Positions 53,264-61,511 of a stretch of 64,000 nt of DNA are shown piece by piece (the first letter of the stretch is position 1; every line of letters begins with the position of its first letter). Origin of the DNA: Tropicimonas sp. IMCC34043 (GTDB lineage: Bacteria > Pseudomonadota > Alphaproteobacteria > Rhodobacterales > Rhodobacteraceae); NCBI RefSeq assembly GCF_003390845.1, contig NZ_QMEK01000001.1, forward strand, positions 1,860,001-1,924,000. The letters are read 5' to 3'. A model generated the notes under the pieces. It made no database searches. It saw nothing but the letters and a program-made list of their open reading frames with translations, and was not told where the DNA came from. Made by a program: the position numbers and the translations under genes.

Positions 53264-54073
53264 ATGATCGACCCGACCGCCTATGACAACGCCGATTTCA
53301 TCCCCGAGGGGCATGGGTATTTCGACCGCTGGGTGAAGCAGGCAGCGGCCTTTCGCGCCGCCCACCCGGCGACGTTGCAACGACTCGATCTTGCCTATGG
53401 CCCGCATCCGCGCGAGGCATACGACCTGTTTCTGCCCCAGTCCGGGGCGCCCGTCGGGCTTGTGATCTTCGTTCATGGCGGGTTCTGGCAACTCGGCGGG
53501 CGCAAGGACTGGTCGCACCTGGCCGCTGGTGCGCTTGGCCATGGCTGGGCGGTAGCGCTGCCGTCCTATCCGCTCGCCCCCGAGGCGCGCATCGCCAAGA
53601 TCTCGCGCGCGGTCGTGCGGGCCGTCGAGGCGGCGGCCGAGACCACGCAAGGCCCCATCCTTCTGTCCGGCCATTCGGCTGGCGGGCATCTGGCGCTGCG
53701 CACTGTCTGCCCCGGTGCGGCGCTTTCGGCAGATGTGCGGGCGCGGATCGCTGGCGTGCTCGCAATCTCGCCGATTGTCGATCTGAACCCCTTGCTGCTG
53801 CTGCCGATGAACGAATTCTTGCTGATCGACGCCGACGAGGCCGAAAGCGAAAGCCCGATGCTCTATCCCCAGCCCGACTGCCCGGTGCAGATCGAGATCG
53901 GCGCGATGGAGCGGCCGGCCTTTATCGATCAGGCGCTGCGACTTGCCGATGCCTGGCCTGCGGCCGAGCTGACAGTGACCGAAGGCCGGCACCATTTCGA
54001 CGTTCCTGCGCCGCTGTCCGACCCAGAAAGCCGTCTGGTCACGGCAATGCTGTCAATGGCGGAAGATCGCTGA
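53264..54073 (+). CDS. Alpha/beta hydrolase (kynurenine-formamidase-like esterase)
   Basis: 269 residues: oxyanion-hole HGGFWQLGG, nucleophile GHSAGGH and a late catalytic His in EGRHHFDV. HGG-W and GHSAGG are shared by carboxylesterases and arylformamidases. No tryptophan pathway gene is adjacent, so the substrate is open. The 246 bases before it hold no gene. The tail is convergent with the secreted unknown. Confidence 0.83.
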   Translation: MIDPTAYDNADFIPEGHGYFDRWVKQAAAFRAAHPATLQRLDLAYGPHPREAYDLFLPQSGAPVGLVIFVHGGFWQLGGRKDWSHLAAGALGHGWAVALPSYPLAPEARIAKISRAVVRAVEAAAETTQGPILLSGHSAGGHLALRTVCPGAALSADVRARIAGVLAISPIVDLNPLLLLPMNEFLLIDADEAESESPMLYPQPDCPVQIEIGAMERPAFIDQALRLADAWPAAELTVTEGRHHFDVPAPLSDPESRLVTAMLSMAEDR

Positions 54074-54082
54074 ACCCTCCGC

Positions 54083-54646
54083 TCAGCGGCCGAACTGCGC
54101 CAGCCCGGCAAAGTCGATCCGCTCCAGCACCGGCCGCATCGCCTCGACCGAGGCTCCGACCGCCTGCACGATGATCCGGCCGTCGACCAGCCCGGTCAAC
54201 TCGCCGCTCTGTTCCAGAAACGGCTGCGTGCCGATCATGATCTTGTCGCCGACGGACACCGAGTCGATATCGCCAAGCAGGCCGGCCAGTGCCTGTACCA
54301 CCGCATTGTCGGCCATCAGCGTCACCCCGAACTGGGCATCGCCGCTGGAATAGACCGCGCTTGCCCCGACGCCACCGCCAAAGATCGAGCGGCCGGTCAT
54401 CGATTCGTTCGACAGCGCGCGGGTCCAGCCCGACGGCGGCCCGGGCAGAAACGCCGACAGCCCGGCGGTATTCATCTCGCGCACCAGTTGCTGGGCATTG
54501 CTGAGTTCTTCCAGCGTCTGCTGCATGTCGCCGCCCTGATACGCGCTGCGGGCCGCGTCGATTGCATCGAGAACCCCGTCGGCCATGGCGGCGGGCGCAG
54601 TGCCCGCCAGCAGAAGGACAATCGACACGCGGCAGAAAAAAGCCAT
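54083..54646 (-). CDS. Secreted protein of unknown function
   Basis: 187 residues from ATG 54646 (GAGG 7 bases upstream). Signal peptide MAFFCRV... to APAAMADG, then a helical stretch (QQTLEELSNAQQLVREMN) and a beta-rich rest. No motif recognised. Follows the P1 peptidase by 59 bases on the same strand and may be co-transcribed. Confidence 0.7.
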   Translation of the reverse strand: MAFFCRVSIVLLLAGTAPAAMADGVLDAIDAARSAYQGGDMQQTLEELSNAQQLVREMNTAGLSAFLPGPPSGWTRALSNESMTGRSIFGGGVGASAVYSSGDAQFGVTLMADNAVVQALAGLLGDIDSVSVGDKIMIGTQPFLEQSGELTGLVDGRIIVQAVGASVEAMRPVLERIDFAGLAQFGR

Positions 54647-54705
54647 GGGGGACCTCGGGCCTGGGGATCGGACAGACGCCATGCTAACGGCGCGAACCAC
54701 AAGGC

Positions 54706-55707
54706 TCAATCGTCAACGGCGGGTTGGCCAAACCTGTCGCGCCAGCAGGGCACCGGGTCGCCGGGCGCTGCGGTCGCGTGGAACACGCCGCGGGCAATGG
54801 CACGGGCAAGGCAGCACGCCGCGGCATGTCCCAGCGCCATCGCGTCCAGCACCGGATCGGCCAGCACCCGCGCCCCGGTCGCCGCAGCAAAGACCAGATC
54901 GCCGTCAAAGGGCGTGTGCGAGGGGACGATGGCGCGGGCCATGCCGTCATGGGCCGCGGTCGCCGTCCGCTGTGCCTGCGCTTGGGTCAGTGCCGCATCT
55001 GTCGCGACGATGGCGATGGTTGTCGCCTGACCCTGCTTCAACCCCGGCTCGGCGCCGGGATCATGGGCGGCGACAGTCCCGAGCCCGCCGAACTCCTCCC
55101 CGAATTCCCAAGGCGCTGCCCAGAACTGCGGCCCCGCCCTGCCCGTCACATCGCCAAGCGCATTCACGGCAACGAGCGCGCCCACGGTCACGCCACAGTC
55201 AAGCACGAGCGAGGCCGAGCCGAGCCCGCCCTTGAGGCTGCGGGTGGTCGCACCGGTGCCCGCACCGACGCTGCCAAGGGCAAAATCGCGGCCCGCAGCG
55301 GCCAATGCTGCACGCCCCAGCGCCTTGTAGGGGTTTTCGTCCCAGCCCTTGTCGCCGCCATTCAGCAGATCGAACAGGATTGCGCCCGGCACGATCGGCA
55401 CCCGCTGATCGCCGACCAGAAACCCGCGGCCCATGGCCCTGAGACCGTCGGCAACCCCCGAGGCCGCATCGAGCCCGAAGGCAGATCCACCCGACAGCAC
55501 CAGCGCATCGACCTCCTGCACCAGCTTGTCGGGCGCCAGAAGGTCGGTTTCGCGGGTGCCGGGGGCGCCGCCCATCACATGGACGGCGGCGGTGAACGGC
55601 ACATCGCCCAGCACCACACTGACCCCGGACTTGAGGCCCGGGAAGCTTGCATTGCCAACCCGGAGTCCCGGGACATCGGTGATCAGGTTCGTTGCCCCGG
55701 GGTGCAT
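54706..55707 (-). CDS. P1 family peptidase (DmpA/S58-like)
   Basis: N-terminal-nucleophile aminopeptidase/beta-aminopeptidase family; precursor normally self-cleaves. 333 residues from ATG 55707 (AGGGAG upstream). Family segments: TNLITDVPGLRVG, LSGGSAFGLDAASGV, GSVGAGTGAT, and TIAIVATDA. No signal peptide, so cytosolic. Middle gene of an SDR-peptidase-unknown unit, 16 bases after the SDR stop. Confidence 0.88.
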   Translation of the reverse strand: MHPGATNLITDVPGLRVGNASFPGLKSGVSVVLGDVPFTAAVHVMGGAPGTRETDLLAPDKLVQEVDALVLSGGSAFGLDAASGVADGLRAMGRGFLVGDQRVPIVPGAILFDLLNGGDKGWDENPYKALGRAALAAAGRDFALGSVGAGTGATTRSLKGGLGSASLVLDCGVTVGALVAVNALGDVTGRAGPQFWAAPWEFGEEFGGLGTVAAHDPGAEPGLKQGQATTIAIVATDAALTQAQAQRTATAAHDGMARAIVPSHTPFDGDLVFAAATGARVLADPVLDAMALGHAAACCLARAIARGVFHATAAPGDPVPCWRDRFGQPAVDD

Positions 55708-55723
55708 CGGTTTCTCCCTTGGT

Positions 55724-56464
55724 TCAGATACAGCGGCCGCCATCGACCTCGAGCGCGGCGCCGGTGATCATCGCCGCCTCGTCCGAGCACAGGAACACCG
55801 CCGCATTACCGATATCCTCGGGCGTCGAAAACCGGCCGATCGGGATCGTGGCCAGAAACTTCGCCCGCATCTCGGGCGTGTCCTCGCCCATGAAGCTTTT
55901 CAACAGCGGCGTGTCGCCGGCCACCGGGCAGATCGCGTTGACCCGGACCCCGGCTGGCGCCAGTTCCACGGCCATCGCCTTGGTCGCGGTGATCATCCAG
56001 CCCTTCGAGGCGTTGTACCAGTTCAGCAGCGGCCGCGGTGAAAGCCCGGCGGTCGAGGCCATGTTCAGGATCGCGCCCCCGCCCTTCGCCTTCATGTGCG
56101 GCACCAGATGCACCGCGGTGTGATAGACCGACTTGGCGTTGACCGCGAAGACCCTGTCGAAATCGTGCTCGGTCACCTCCTCCATCGGCTGCGGCTTGTG
56201 GGTGATGCCGGCGTTGTTGATCAGGATGTCGACCTTGCCGAAGGCCTTGATCGCCGCCTCGGCCATTTCCTTTACGCTGCCGGTAAAGGCGACATCGGTG
56301 AACTGCGCGATGCCGTCCACCTCGCTTGCCACCTTGCGCGCCGATTCGATGTTGATGTCGGCGATCATCACCCTCGCCCCCTCGGCGGTGAACTTGCGCG
56401 CGATGCCTGCGCCAAAACCTGACCCTCCGCCGGTGATGATGGCGGATTTCCCTTCCAGTCGCAT
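55724..56464 (-). CDS. SDR family oxidoreductase
   Basis: 246 residues, classical SDR: TGGGSGFG at 11-18, INNAGIT, catalytic MASTAG Ser and YNASK. Start ATG 56464 with AGGGAGGAG upstream. The 3-oxoacyl/glucose-dehydrogenase-like C-terminus (GAALEVDGGRCI) gives no substrate. Divergent from the aldo-keto reductase over 61 bases. Confidence 0.88.
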   Translation of the reverse strand: MRLEGKSAIITGGGSGFGAGIARKFTAEGARVMIADINIESARKVASEVDGIAQFTDVAFTGSVKEMAEAAIKAFGKVDILINNAGITHKPQPMEEVTEHDFDRVFAVNAKSVYHTAVHLVPHMKAKGGGAILNMASTAGLSPRPLLNWYNASKGWMITATKAMAVELAPAGVRVNAICPVAGDTPLLKSFMGEDTPEMRAKFLATIPIGRFSTPEDIGNAAVFLCSDEAAMITGAALEVDGGRCI

Positions 56465-56525
56465 GGTGCTCCTCCCTATGCTCGCCCCGACGCAAACGCC
56501 AACGGGCAAGCTCAGGAGACAGCGC

Positions 56526-57512
56526 ATGACCCTAGATCTCAACACAAATCCGCGTTTGGGCATGGGATGCTGGGCGATTGGCGGGCCGTTCTGGGCCGGC
56601 GAGACGCCGCTTGGCTGGGGTGAGGTCGACGATGCCGAATCGATCCGCGCGATCAAGGCCGCGCTCGACGGCGGGATCCGCTATTTCGACACGGCGAACG
56701 TCTATGGCGCGGGTCATTCCGAACGGATCCTCGGCGCGGCGCTCGACGGGCGGCACGATGTGGCGATCTCGACCAAGATCGGCAATGTCTTTGACGAGAA
56801 GACGGCGCAGATGATCGGAGAGATCAGCAGCCGCGAGCAGGCCCGCGAGCAGATCGAGGCGAGCCTCAAACGGCTGGGGCGCGAGCGGATCGACCTTGTG
56901 TTCCTGCATCTGAACGACATGCCGCCCGACGAGGCAGCCCCGATCTTCGACGCGATGGAAGAGGCCCGCAAGGAGGGCAGGATCGGCGGCTATGGCTGGA
57001 GCACCGATTTCCCCGAATCGGTGGCGTCATTGCAGGAATGGCCGGGCTTCGTGGCGGTCCAGCACACGATGAACCTGTGGTTTCCGGCCAGCCGGATGAT
57101 CGAAACGGTCGAACGCCACCAGTTTCTGTCGGTCAACCGGATGCCTCTGGGCATGGGGGTCTTCAGCGGAAAATACGATGCCGGCGCCCGCCTGCCAAAG
57201 GGCGATGTGCGCACGAACAGTTTCGGCTGGATGGATTATTTCCGCGACGGTGAGGCAACGCCCGAGGTGCTGGCAGCGCTCGACGCCGTGCGCGAGTTGC
57301 TGCAAAGCGGTGGGCGTACGCTGGCCCAGGGCGCCCTGGGCTGGATACTGGCGCGCAGCGGTGCGACCTGCCCGATCCCGGGCATCCGGACCGAGGCGCA
57401 GGCGGTCGAGAACGCGGCGGCGCTCGACTTCGGCCCCCTACCTCAGACAGTGATGGACGAGATCGAGGCGATCATCCCACGGCCCGACGAGGGCGAACCG
57501 CGCGCGCGATAG
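56526..57512 (+). CDS. Aldo/keto reductase
   Basis: 328-residue NADPH-dependent reductase, (beta/alpha)8 fold. Catalytic tetrad D55 and Y60 in FDTANVYGAGHSE, K84 in ISTKIG, and His in FLHLND. ATG 56526 with AGGAGA 7 bases upstream. Divergent from the SDR, which may share its promoter region. Confidence 0.9.
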   Translation: MTLDLNTNPRLGMGCWAIGGPFWAGETPLGWGEVDDAESIRAIKAALDGGIRYFDTANVYGAGHSERILGAALDGRHDVAISTKIGNVFDEKTAQMIGEISSREQAREQIEASLKRLGRERIDLVFLHLNDMPPDEAAPIFDAMEEARKEGRIGGYGWSTDFPESVASLQEWPGFVAVQHTMNLWFPASRMIETVERHQFLSVNRMPLGMGVFSGKYDAGARLPKGDVRTNSFGWMDYFRDGEATPEVLAALDAVRELLQSGGRTLAQGALGWILARSGATCPIPGIRTEAQAVENAAALDFGPLPQTVMDEIEAIIPRPDEGEPRAR

Positions 57513-57549
57513 CCCGCAGCAACCCGACGCAGGGGCCAGACACGAAAAA

Positions 57550-57577
57550 GGGCGCGCAGCCCAGTGACTGCGCGCCC
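57550..57577. terminator. Bidirectional intrinsic terminator between the AKR gene and hsp20
   Basis: 10-base perfect stem GGGCGCGCAG/CTGCGCGCCC with an 8-base loop. On the minus strand it is followed by TTTTT, making it a strong terminator for hsp20; on the plus strand by CCCTGTTT. Confidence 0.85.
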
Positions 57578-57599
57578 CCTGTTTCGGCAAGATCCGGGA

Positions 57600-58076
57600 T
57601 CAGGCGTTCAGCGGCTCGGCCTCGGTCGCCGGAGCGGTCAATGCCGCCTCGCCCGTGCCGGCGATCTCGATCCGGCGCGGCTTCAGCGCTTCGGGGATCT
57701 CGCGCACCAGGTCGATGTGCAGCATGCCGTCGGCGTGGCTCGCGCCCGTCACACGTACGTGGTCGGCAAGCTGAAAGCGCCGTTCAAAGGCACGGGTGGC
57801 AATGCCGCGATGCAGGAAGACCTTGTCCTTCGGATCCTCGGCCTTGCGCGCAGACACGATCAGCGCGCCGTCCCTGACCTCGACGTTCAGGTCGGATTCG
57901 GCAAAACCCGCCACCGCGATCGAGATCCGATAGGCGTTTTCGGCGGTCTTTTCGATGTTGTAGGGCGGATAGCTCGGCTGCGAGACTTCGGCAGCGAGCA
58001 CGCGGTCCATCAGGTCGGCAACGCGGTCGAAGCCGACGGTGGCGCGATAGAGCGGGGCAAAATCAAGTGTACGCAT
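57600..58076 (-). CDS. Small heat-shock protein, Hsp20/alpha-crystallin (IbpA type)
   Basis: ATP-independent holdase. 158 residues from ATG 58076 (MRTLDFAPLYRATVGFDRV, the family start); GGAGAGG 9 bases upstream. The in-frame ATG at 58085 touches the Shine-Dalgarno and is less likely. Alpha-crystallin core about residues 35-140, with YPPYNIEKTAENAYRI and VFLHRGIATRAFERRF. An RpoH-type promoter lies at 58179-58206. Confidence 0.93.
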   Translation of the reverse strand: MRTLDFAPLYRATVGFDRVADLMDRVLAAEVSQPSYPPYNIEKTAENAYRISIAVAGFAESDLNVEVRDGALIVSARKAEDPKDKVFLHRGIATRAFERRFQLADHVRVTGASHADGMLHIDLVREIPEALKPRRIEIAGTGEAALTAPATEAEPLNA

Positions 58077-58178
58077 TGTGATCATCCTCTCCAGAGCGAT
58101 GTGCTGTGCGGCGCCTTCCCTTGGGGACAGGCGCCCGTTTCACTGCCCGGGTCCAATTCTGGCCCCCGGACGCCCTTG

Positions 58179-58206
58179 ATTTAGGCGCGGCCCGGCGGCT
58201 TTCAAG
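58179..58206 (-). promoter_or_regulatory. RpoH (sigma-32) type promoter of hsp20
   Basis: On the minus strand CTTGAAA with CTTG at 58206-58203, then 17 bases, then CCTAAAT at 58185-58179. The alphaproteobacterial RpoH consensus is CTTG-N17-CYTATnT, so this is a close match placed about 100 bases before the start. Confidence 0.7.
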
Positions 58207-58215
58207 AGATGGCGA

Positions 58216-58953
58216 TCAGGGAAATACGGCGGGCTGCGCCAGCGCCTGTTGCAGCCGCGCCAGCTCGTCCCCCAGTTCGCGGGCAAGAACCACAGGGCGT
58301 CCCTCCGCCTCGGCCATCGCCGAGATTACCGCCGCGACCCGCGGCACCCCGCCGTCGAGCCGGAAAGCCGGCGCCCCCGAGGATCCGAAATCGACGTCGC
58401 AGGCGAGGATCGCCACGCCGTCCTTGCGTTCGAGAACCTCGCAAAGCTGGCGCAGCGGCGCCACCTCGGCCCTGCCCTCGGCAAAAGACACGACGCCCGC
58501 CTGTCCGGCCTCGGGCAGTTCGGGCGCCGTGCCCATCGGCGCGATCTGCTGCTCGGGGATTGGCCGCGACAGCTCCAGCAATGCCAGATCCGCCGCCACC
58601 CGTCCGCGCCCCGGGGCAATGCCTGCAACCCGGTCGGGATGGGTGACAGCCCGGCGTACCAGCCGCGCGACCGCGGCGTGACCGTCATGCCATCCGGCCA
58701 GAAACAGTATTCGTTCGGGCGGGATCGGTCGCCCCGTCATAAGGTCGACCAGGCAATGCGCCGCGGTCAGCACCTGAGCCGGCGAAACCAGCGTCCCGGT
58801 GCAGAATTCGTCGCCGCCAAGGTCAAGCCGCCCGACCGCTGCCCAGCCGCCGGTCGGATCGCGCGTGCCCTCGGCCGCCGCGTCCCCGGCAAGGCAAGGA
58901 ACGGCAAAAAACAATGCACTACAGCCGATCAGCAGGAAAAGGTCTCGGGGCAT
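58216..58953 (-). CDS. Trypsin-like serine protease (S1), exported
   Basis: 245 residues with a signal peptide ending near PCLAGD. Catalytic triad H66 in TAAHC, D122 in ADLALLEL, S192 in FGSSGAP. GTL(VSP) and CTGTL around residues 52-60 match S1A. No PDZ domain, so not DegP. Lies 43 bases after glcF on the same strand and may be read through from the glc operon. Confidence 0.9.
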   Translation of the reverse strand: MPRDLFLLIGCSALFFAVPCLAGDAAAEGTRDPTGGWAAVGRLDLGGDEFCTGTLVSPAQVLTAAHCLVDLMTGRPIPPERILFLAGWHDGHAAVARLVRRAVTHPDRVAGIAPGRGRVAADLALLELSRPIPEQQIAPMGTAPELPEAGQAGVVSFAEGRAEVAPLRQLCEVLERKDGVAILACDVDFGSSGAPAFRLDGGVPRVAAVISAMAEAEGRPVVLARELGDELARLQQALAQPAVFP

Positions 58954-58996
58954 GGGACGGCACCAGCTGTTGCCCGGTCGCGGCCCTGCGCCCGGA

Positions 58997-60298
58997 TCAA
59001 TCGACCAGACCCGCCTGGACCAGCCGCCGCGGGGCTGGCCCGCCCGTGGCCCAGTCGAGCAGTTCCACGGTATGCACAACAGGCACCCTTGTGCCAGAGC
59101 CGATCTGCATCAGACAGCCGATGTTGCCGCCCGCAATCACATCGGGGGTCCGCGCCTGCAACGTCGCCACCTTGCGCGCCTTCAACTCGGCCGAAATCGC
59201 GGGCTGCAGCAGGTTGTAGGTGCCGGCAGACCCGCAGCACAGATGCGGGTCTGCCGGCTCCACCACCTCGAATCCTGCGCCCGTCAGCAGCGCCTTCGGG
59301 GCGATTTTGATCTTCTGGCCATGCTGCAACGAACAGGCGGCGTGATAGGCAACCCGCAGCGGACGGGGCGCGGTGGCCTTGGGGGCGAGGTCGGTCAGCA
59401 CCTCGGTCACGTCGCGGGCGATTGCCGCAACCGCCGCCGCCTCGACAGCAAGCTCGGTGCCCGCGAACATGTGGCCATAATCCTTGACCGTGGTGCCGCA
59501 ACCCGAGGCGTTGATGACAATGGCGTCAAGCCCCGCGCCCGCCATCTCCGCCGACCAGGCGCGGATGGTCCGGGCCGCCGTGGCATGGGCCGCCTCGGTC
59601 TTGCCCATGTGATGGGTCACCGCCCCGCAGCAGCCCTGCCCCCGCGCCACCGCCACCTCGCAGCCAAGCCGCGTCAGCAGCCGGATCGTGGCATCGTTGA
59701 TGTCGGTATCGAGCGCGCGTTGCGCACACCCGGTCAGCAGTGCCACCCGCATCCGCCGCGGCCCGCGCGCCGCGAACACCTGCGGGTCGTCATTGCGGCT
59801 GACCGGCGGGATCTGCTTTGGCGCCATGTCGAGCATCGCGCGCAACCGTGCATCGGGGATCAGCCCCCGGAACGGACGGCCCAGCTTTGCCGCCGCCAGC
59901 GCCCAGCGGAACCGCATCGGATAGGGCAGGATCTGCGCCAGCAGCCAGCGCAGGGCACGGTCGCCAAAGGGCCGGCGATAGGTCGCCTCGACATGCGCCC
60001 GCGCCGTATCGAGCAGATGCATGTAATCGACGCCCGATGGACAGGTGGTCATGCAGGCAAGGCAGCCGAGACAGCGATCGAGGTGGCGCACGGTCTTTTC
60101 ATCCGCCGGCCTCCCGGCCTCGAGCATGTCCTTGATCAGATAGATCCGGCCCCGCGGACTGTCGAGCTCGTCGCCCAGAACCTGATAGGACGGGCAGGTC
60201 GCGGTGCAGAACCCGCAATGGACGCAGGCCCGAAGAATTGCGTTTGCCTCGGCCAGGGCCGGATCGCGAAGCTGATCGGGGGAAAAACTGGTCTGCAT
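58997..60298 (-). CDS. glcF: Glycolate oxidase iron-sulfur subunit GlcF
   Basis: Electron-transfer subunit of membrane-associated glycolate dehydrogenase. 433 residues: two CxxCxxCxxxCP [4Fe-4S] motifs at C25-C35 and C76-C86, then two CCG domains with CCGAVTHHMG and CCGSAGTYNLLQP. Starts one base after the glcE stop. Confidence 0.95.
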   Translation of the reverse strand: MQTSFSPDQLRDPALAEANAILRACVHCGFCTATCPSYQVLGDELDSPRGRIYLIKDMLEAGRPADEKTVRHLDRCLGCLACMTTCPSGVDYMHLLDTARAHVEATYRRPFGDRALRWLLAQILPYPMRFRWALAAAKLGRPFRGLIPDARLRAMLDMAPKQIPPVSRNDDPQVFAARGPRRMRVALLTGCAQRALDTDINDATIRLLTRLGCEVAVARGQGCCGAVTHHMGKTEAAHATAARTIRAWSAEMAGAGLDAIVINASGCGTTVKDYGHMFAGTELAVEAAAVAAIARDVTEVLTDLAPKATAPRPLRVAYHAACSLQHGQKIKIAPKALLTGAGFEVVEPADPHLCCGSAGTYNLLQPAISAELKARKVATLQARTPDVIAGGNIGCLMQIGSGTRVPVVHTVELLDWATGGPAPRRLVQAGLVD

Positions 60299-60299
60299 C

Positions 60300-61427
60300 C
60301 TATCCGTCCATCAGCCCGGGGTTCAGGATCCCTCGCGGATCGAACCGTGCCCTCAACCCGGCCGACAGCGCCGCAACCGGCGCCGGTTCCGGCGGAACGG
60401 CCCGCAGCCGCGCCGCAGTGTCAGGCGCCGCCCGCACGAGGCTCGCATGTCCCGAAATCCCCGCCAGCGCCGCGCGCAGATCGCTGCCCGCCTCCGCCAG
60501 CACCCAGACCAGCCCGCCGCCCCAGTCATAGATCACCTCGGCCCCCTGCACCGCGGCCCCGACCCGCGGCCCGTCGGAGGGCCGGACCGAAACCCGCCAG
60601 ACATCCCCCGGCCTGCCGGCAAAGGCCGCCACGTCGCGAAGCCCCGACCAGATCGCAGCCACCCTGCCCGGCTCGGTCTCGACCGCGATCTCGCCCCGAT
60701 CCGCCAACAGCGCGCACAACCGTTCGCTGCGATAGGCAACCGACTCCGCAAAGCCCTCGACCCGGATCAGCGTCTCGGGCGTGCCCTCGGTCCCGCGCGG
60801 AGAATGCGCCGCACCGGTCACCTCGAAGGGCGAGCCAAGCGCGGCTGCCAGCGCAGCGACCGCCTCCACGTCCGACAGCCCTTGTATCCGCAGGCTCGCC
60901 GCCGCCTCGGGCCGCGGCAACACCTTCAGGCTCACCTCGCTCAGAACGCCCAGCGTCCCACGGCTGCCGGCAAGCAACCGAACGAGGTCATAGCCCGTCA
61001 CGTTCTTCATCACCCGGCCGCCGGATTTCAGCACCTGCCCCATCCCGTCGACAAAGCGCAGCCCCAGCAGCGCGTCGCGGCAGGCCCCGGCCTGGATCCG
61101 GCGCGGCCCCGAGACATTGCCCGCAACCACCCCGCCAATCGTCGGCACCCCTTCGGTCCCCAGAAGCATCCGATGATCCATCGGCTCGAAGGCAAGCCGC
61201 TGCCCCTCGGCATCGAGCAGGGCCTCGATCTCGGCCATCGGCGTGCCTGCGCGCGCGACCAGCGTCAGCGCCTCGGGCTCATACAGCACGACACCCGAAA
61301 TCCCGGCAACGCTCAGATCCTCGCCCGCCGCCACCCGCCCACGCGTACCGCCGCCACGCACCGCGAGCGGCCCCGCGGCTCCGGCGATGGCCTCCGCCAG
61401 TTCCGCCTCACTCCCCGGTGCGATCAT
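60300..61427 (-). CDS. glcE: Glycolate oxidase FAD-binding subunit GlcE
   Basis: 375 residues; an abbreviated FAD_binding_4 (PCMH) domain (LAVRGGGTRGRVAAGEDLSV and GGVVAGNVSGPRRIQAG) lacking most of the C-terminal oxidase half. Forms the GlcDEF complex. Upstream gap to glcD carries a palindromic repeat. Confidence 0.93.
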   Translation of the reverse strand: MIAPGSEAELAEAIAGAAGPLAVRGGGTRGRVAAGEDLSVAGISGVVLYEPEALTLVARAGTPMAEIEALLDAEGQRLAFEPMDHRMLLGTEGVPTIGGVVAGNVSGPRRIQAGACRDALLGLRFVDGMGQVLKSGGRVMKNVTGYDLVRLLAGSRGTLGVLSEVSLKVLPRPEAAASLRIQGLSDVEAVAALAAALGSPFEVTGAAHSPRGTEGTPETLIRVEGFAESVAYRSERLCALLADRGEIAVETEPGRVAAIWSGLRDVAAFAGRPGDVWRVSVRPSDGPRVGAAVQGAEVIYDWGGGLVWVLAEAGSDLRAALAGISGHASLVRAAPDTAARLRAVPPEPAPVAALSAGLRARFDPRGILNPGLMDG

Positions 61428-61440
61428 CGGTCCCCCCCGG

Positions 61441-61511
61441 CTTCTTCTGTTCCAAAATATCCTCGGGGGGTGAATTGGCCGTCAGGCCAAGAGGGGGCGG
61501 AAGGCCCCCTC
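61441..61511. repeat. Palindromic intergenic repeat, copy 2, with two hairpins (glcD/glcE gap)
   Basis: Bases 61441-61472 are the inverse of the urtB/urtC block (CTTCTTCTGTT, ATATCC, CGGGGGGTG). Two perfect hairpins follow: TTGGCC/GGCCAA at 61475-61490 and GAGGGGGC/GCCCCCTC at 61491-61511, the latter overlapping the glcD stop codon region. They could attenuate transcription into glcE. Confidence 0.75.
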
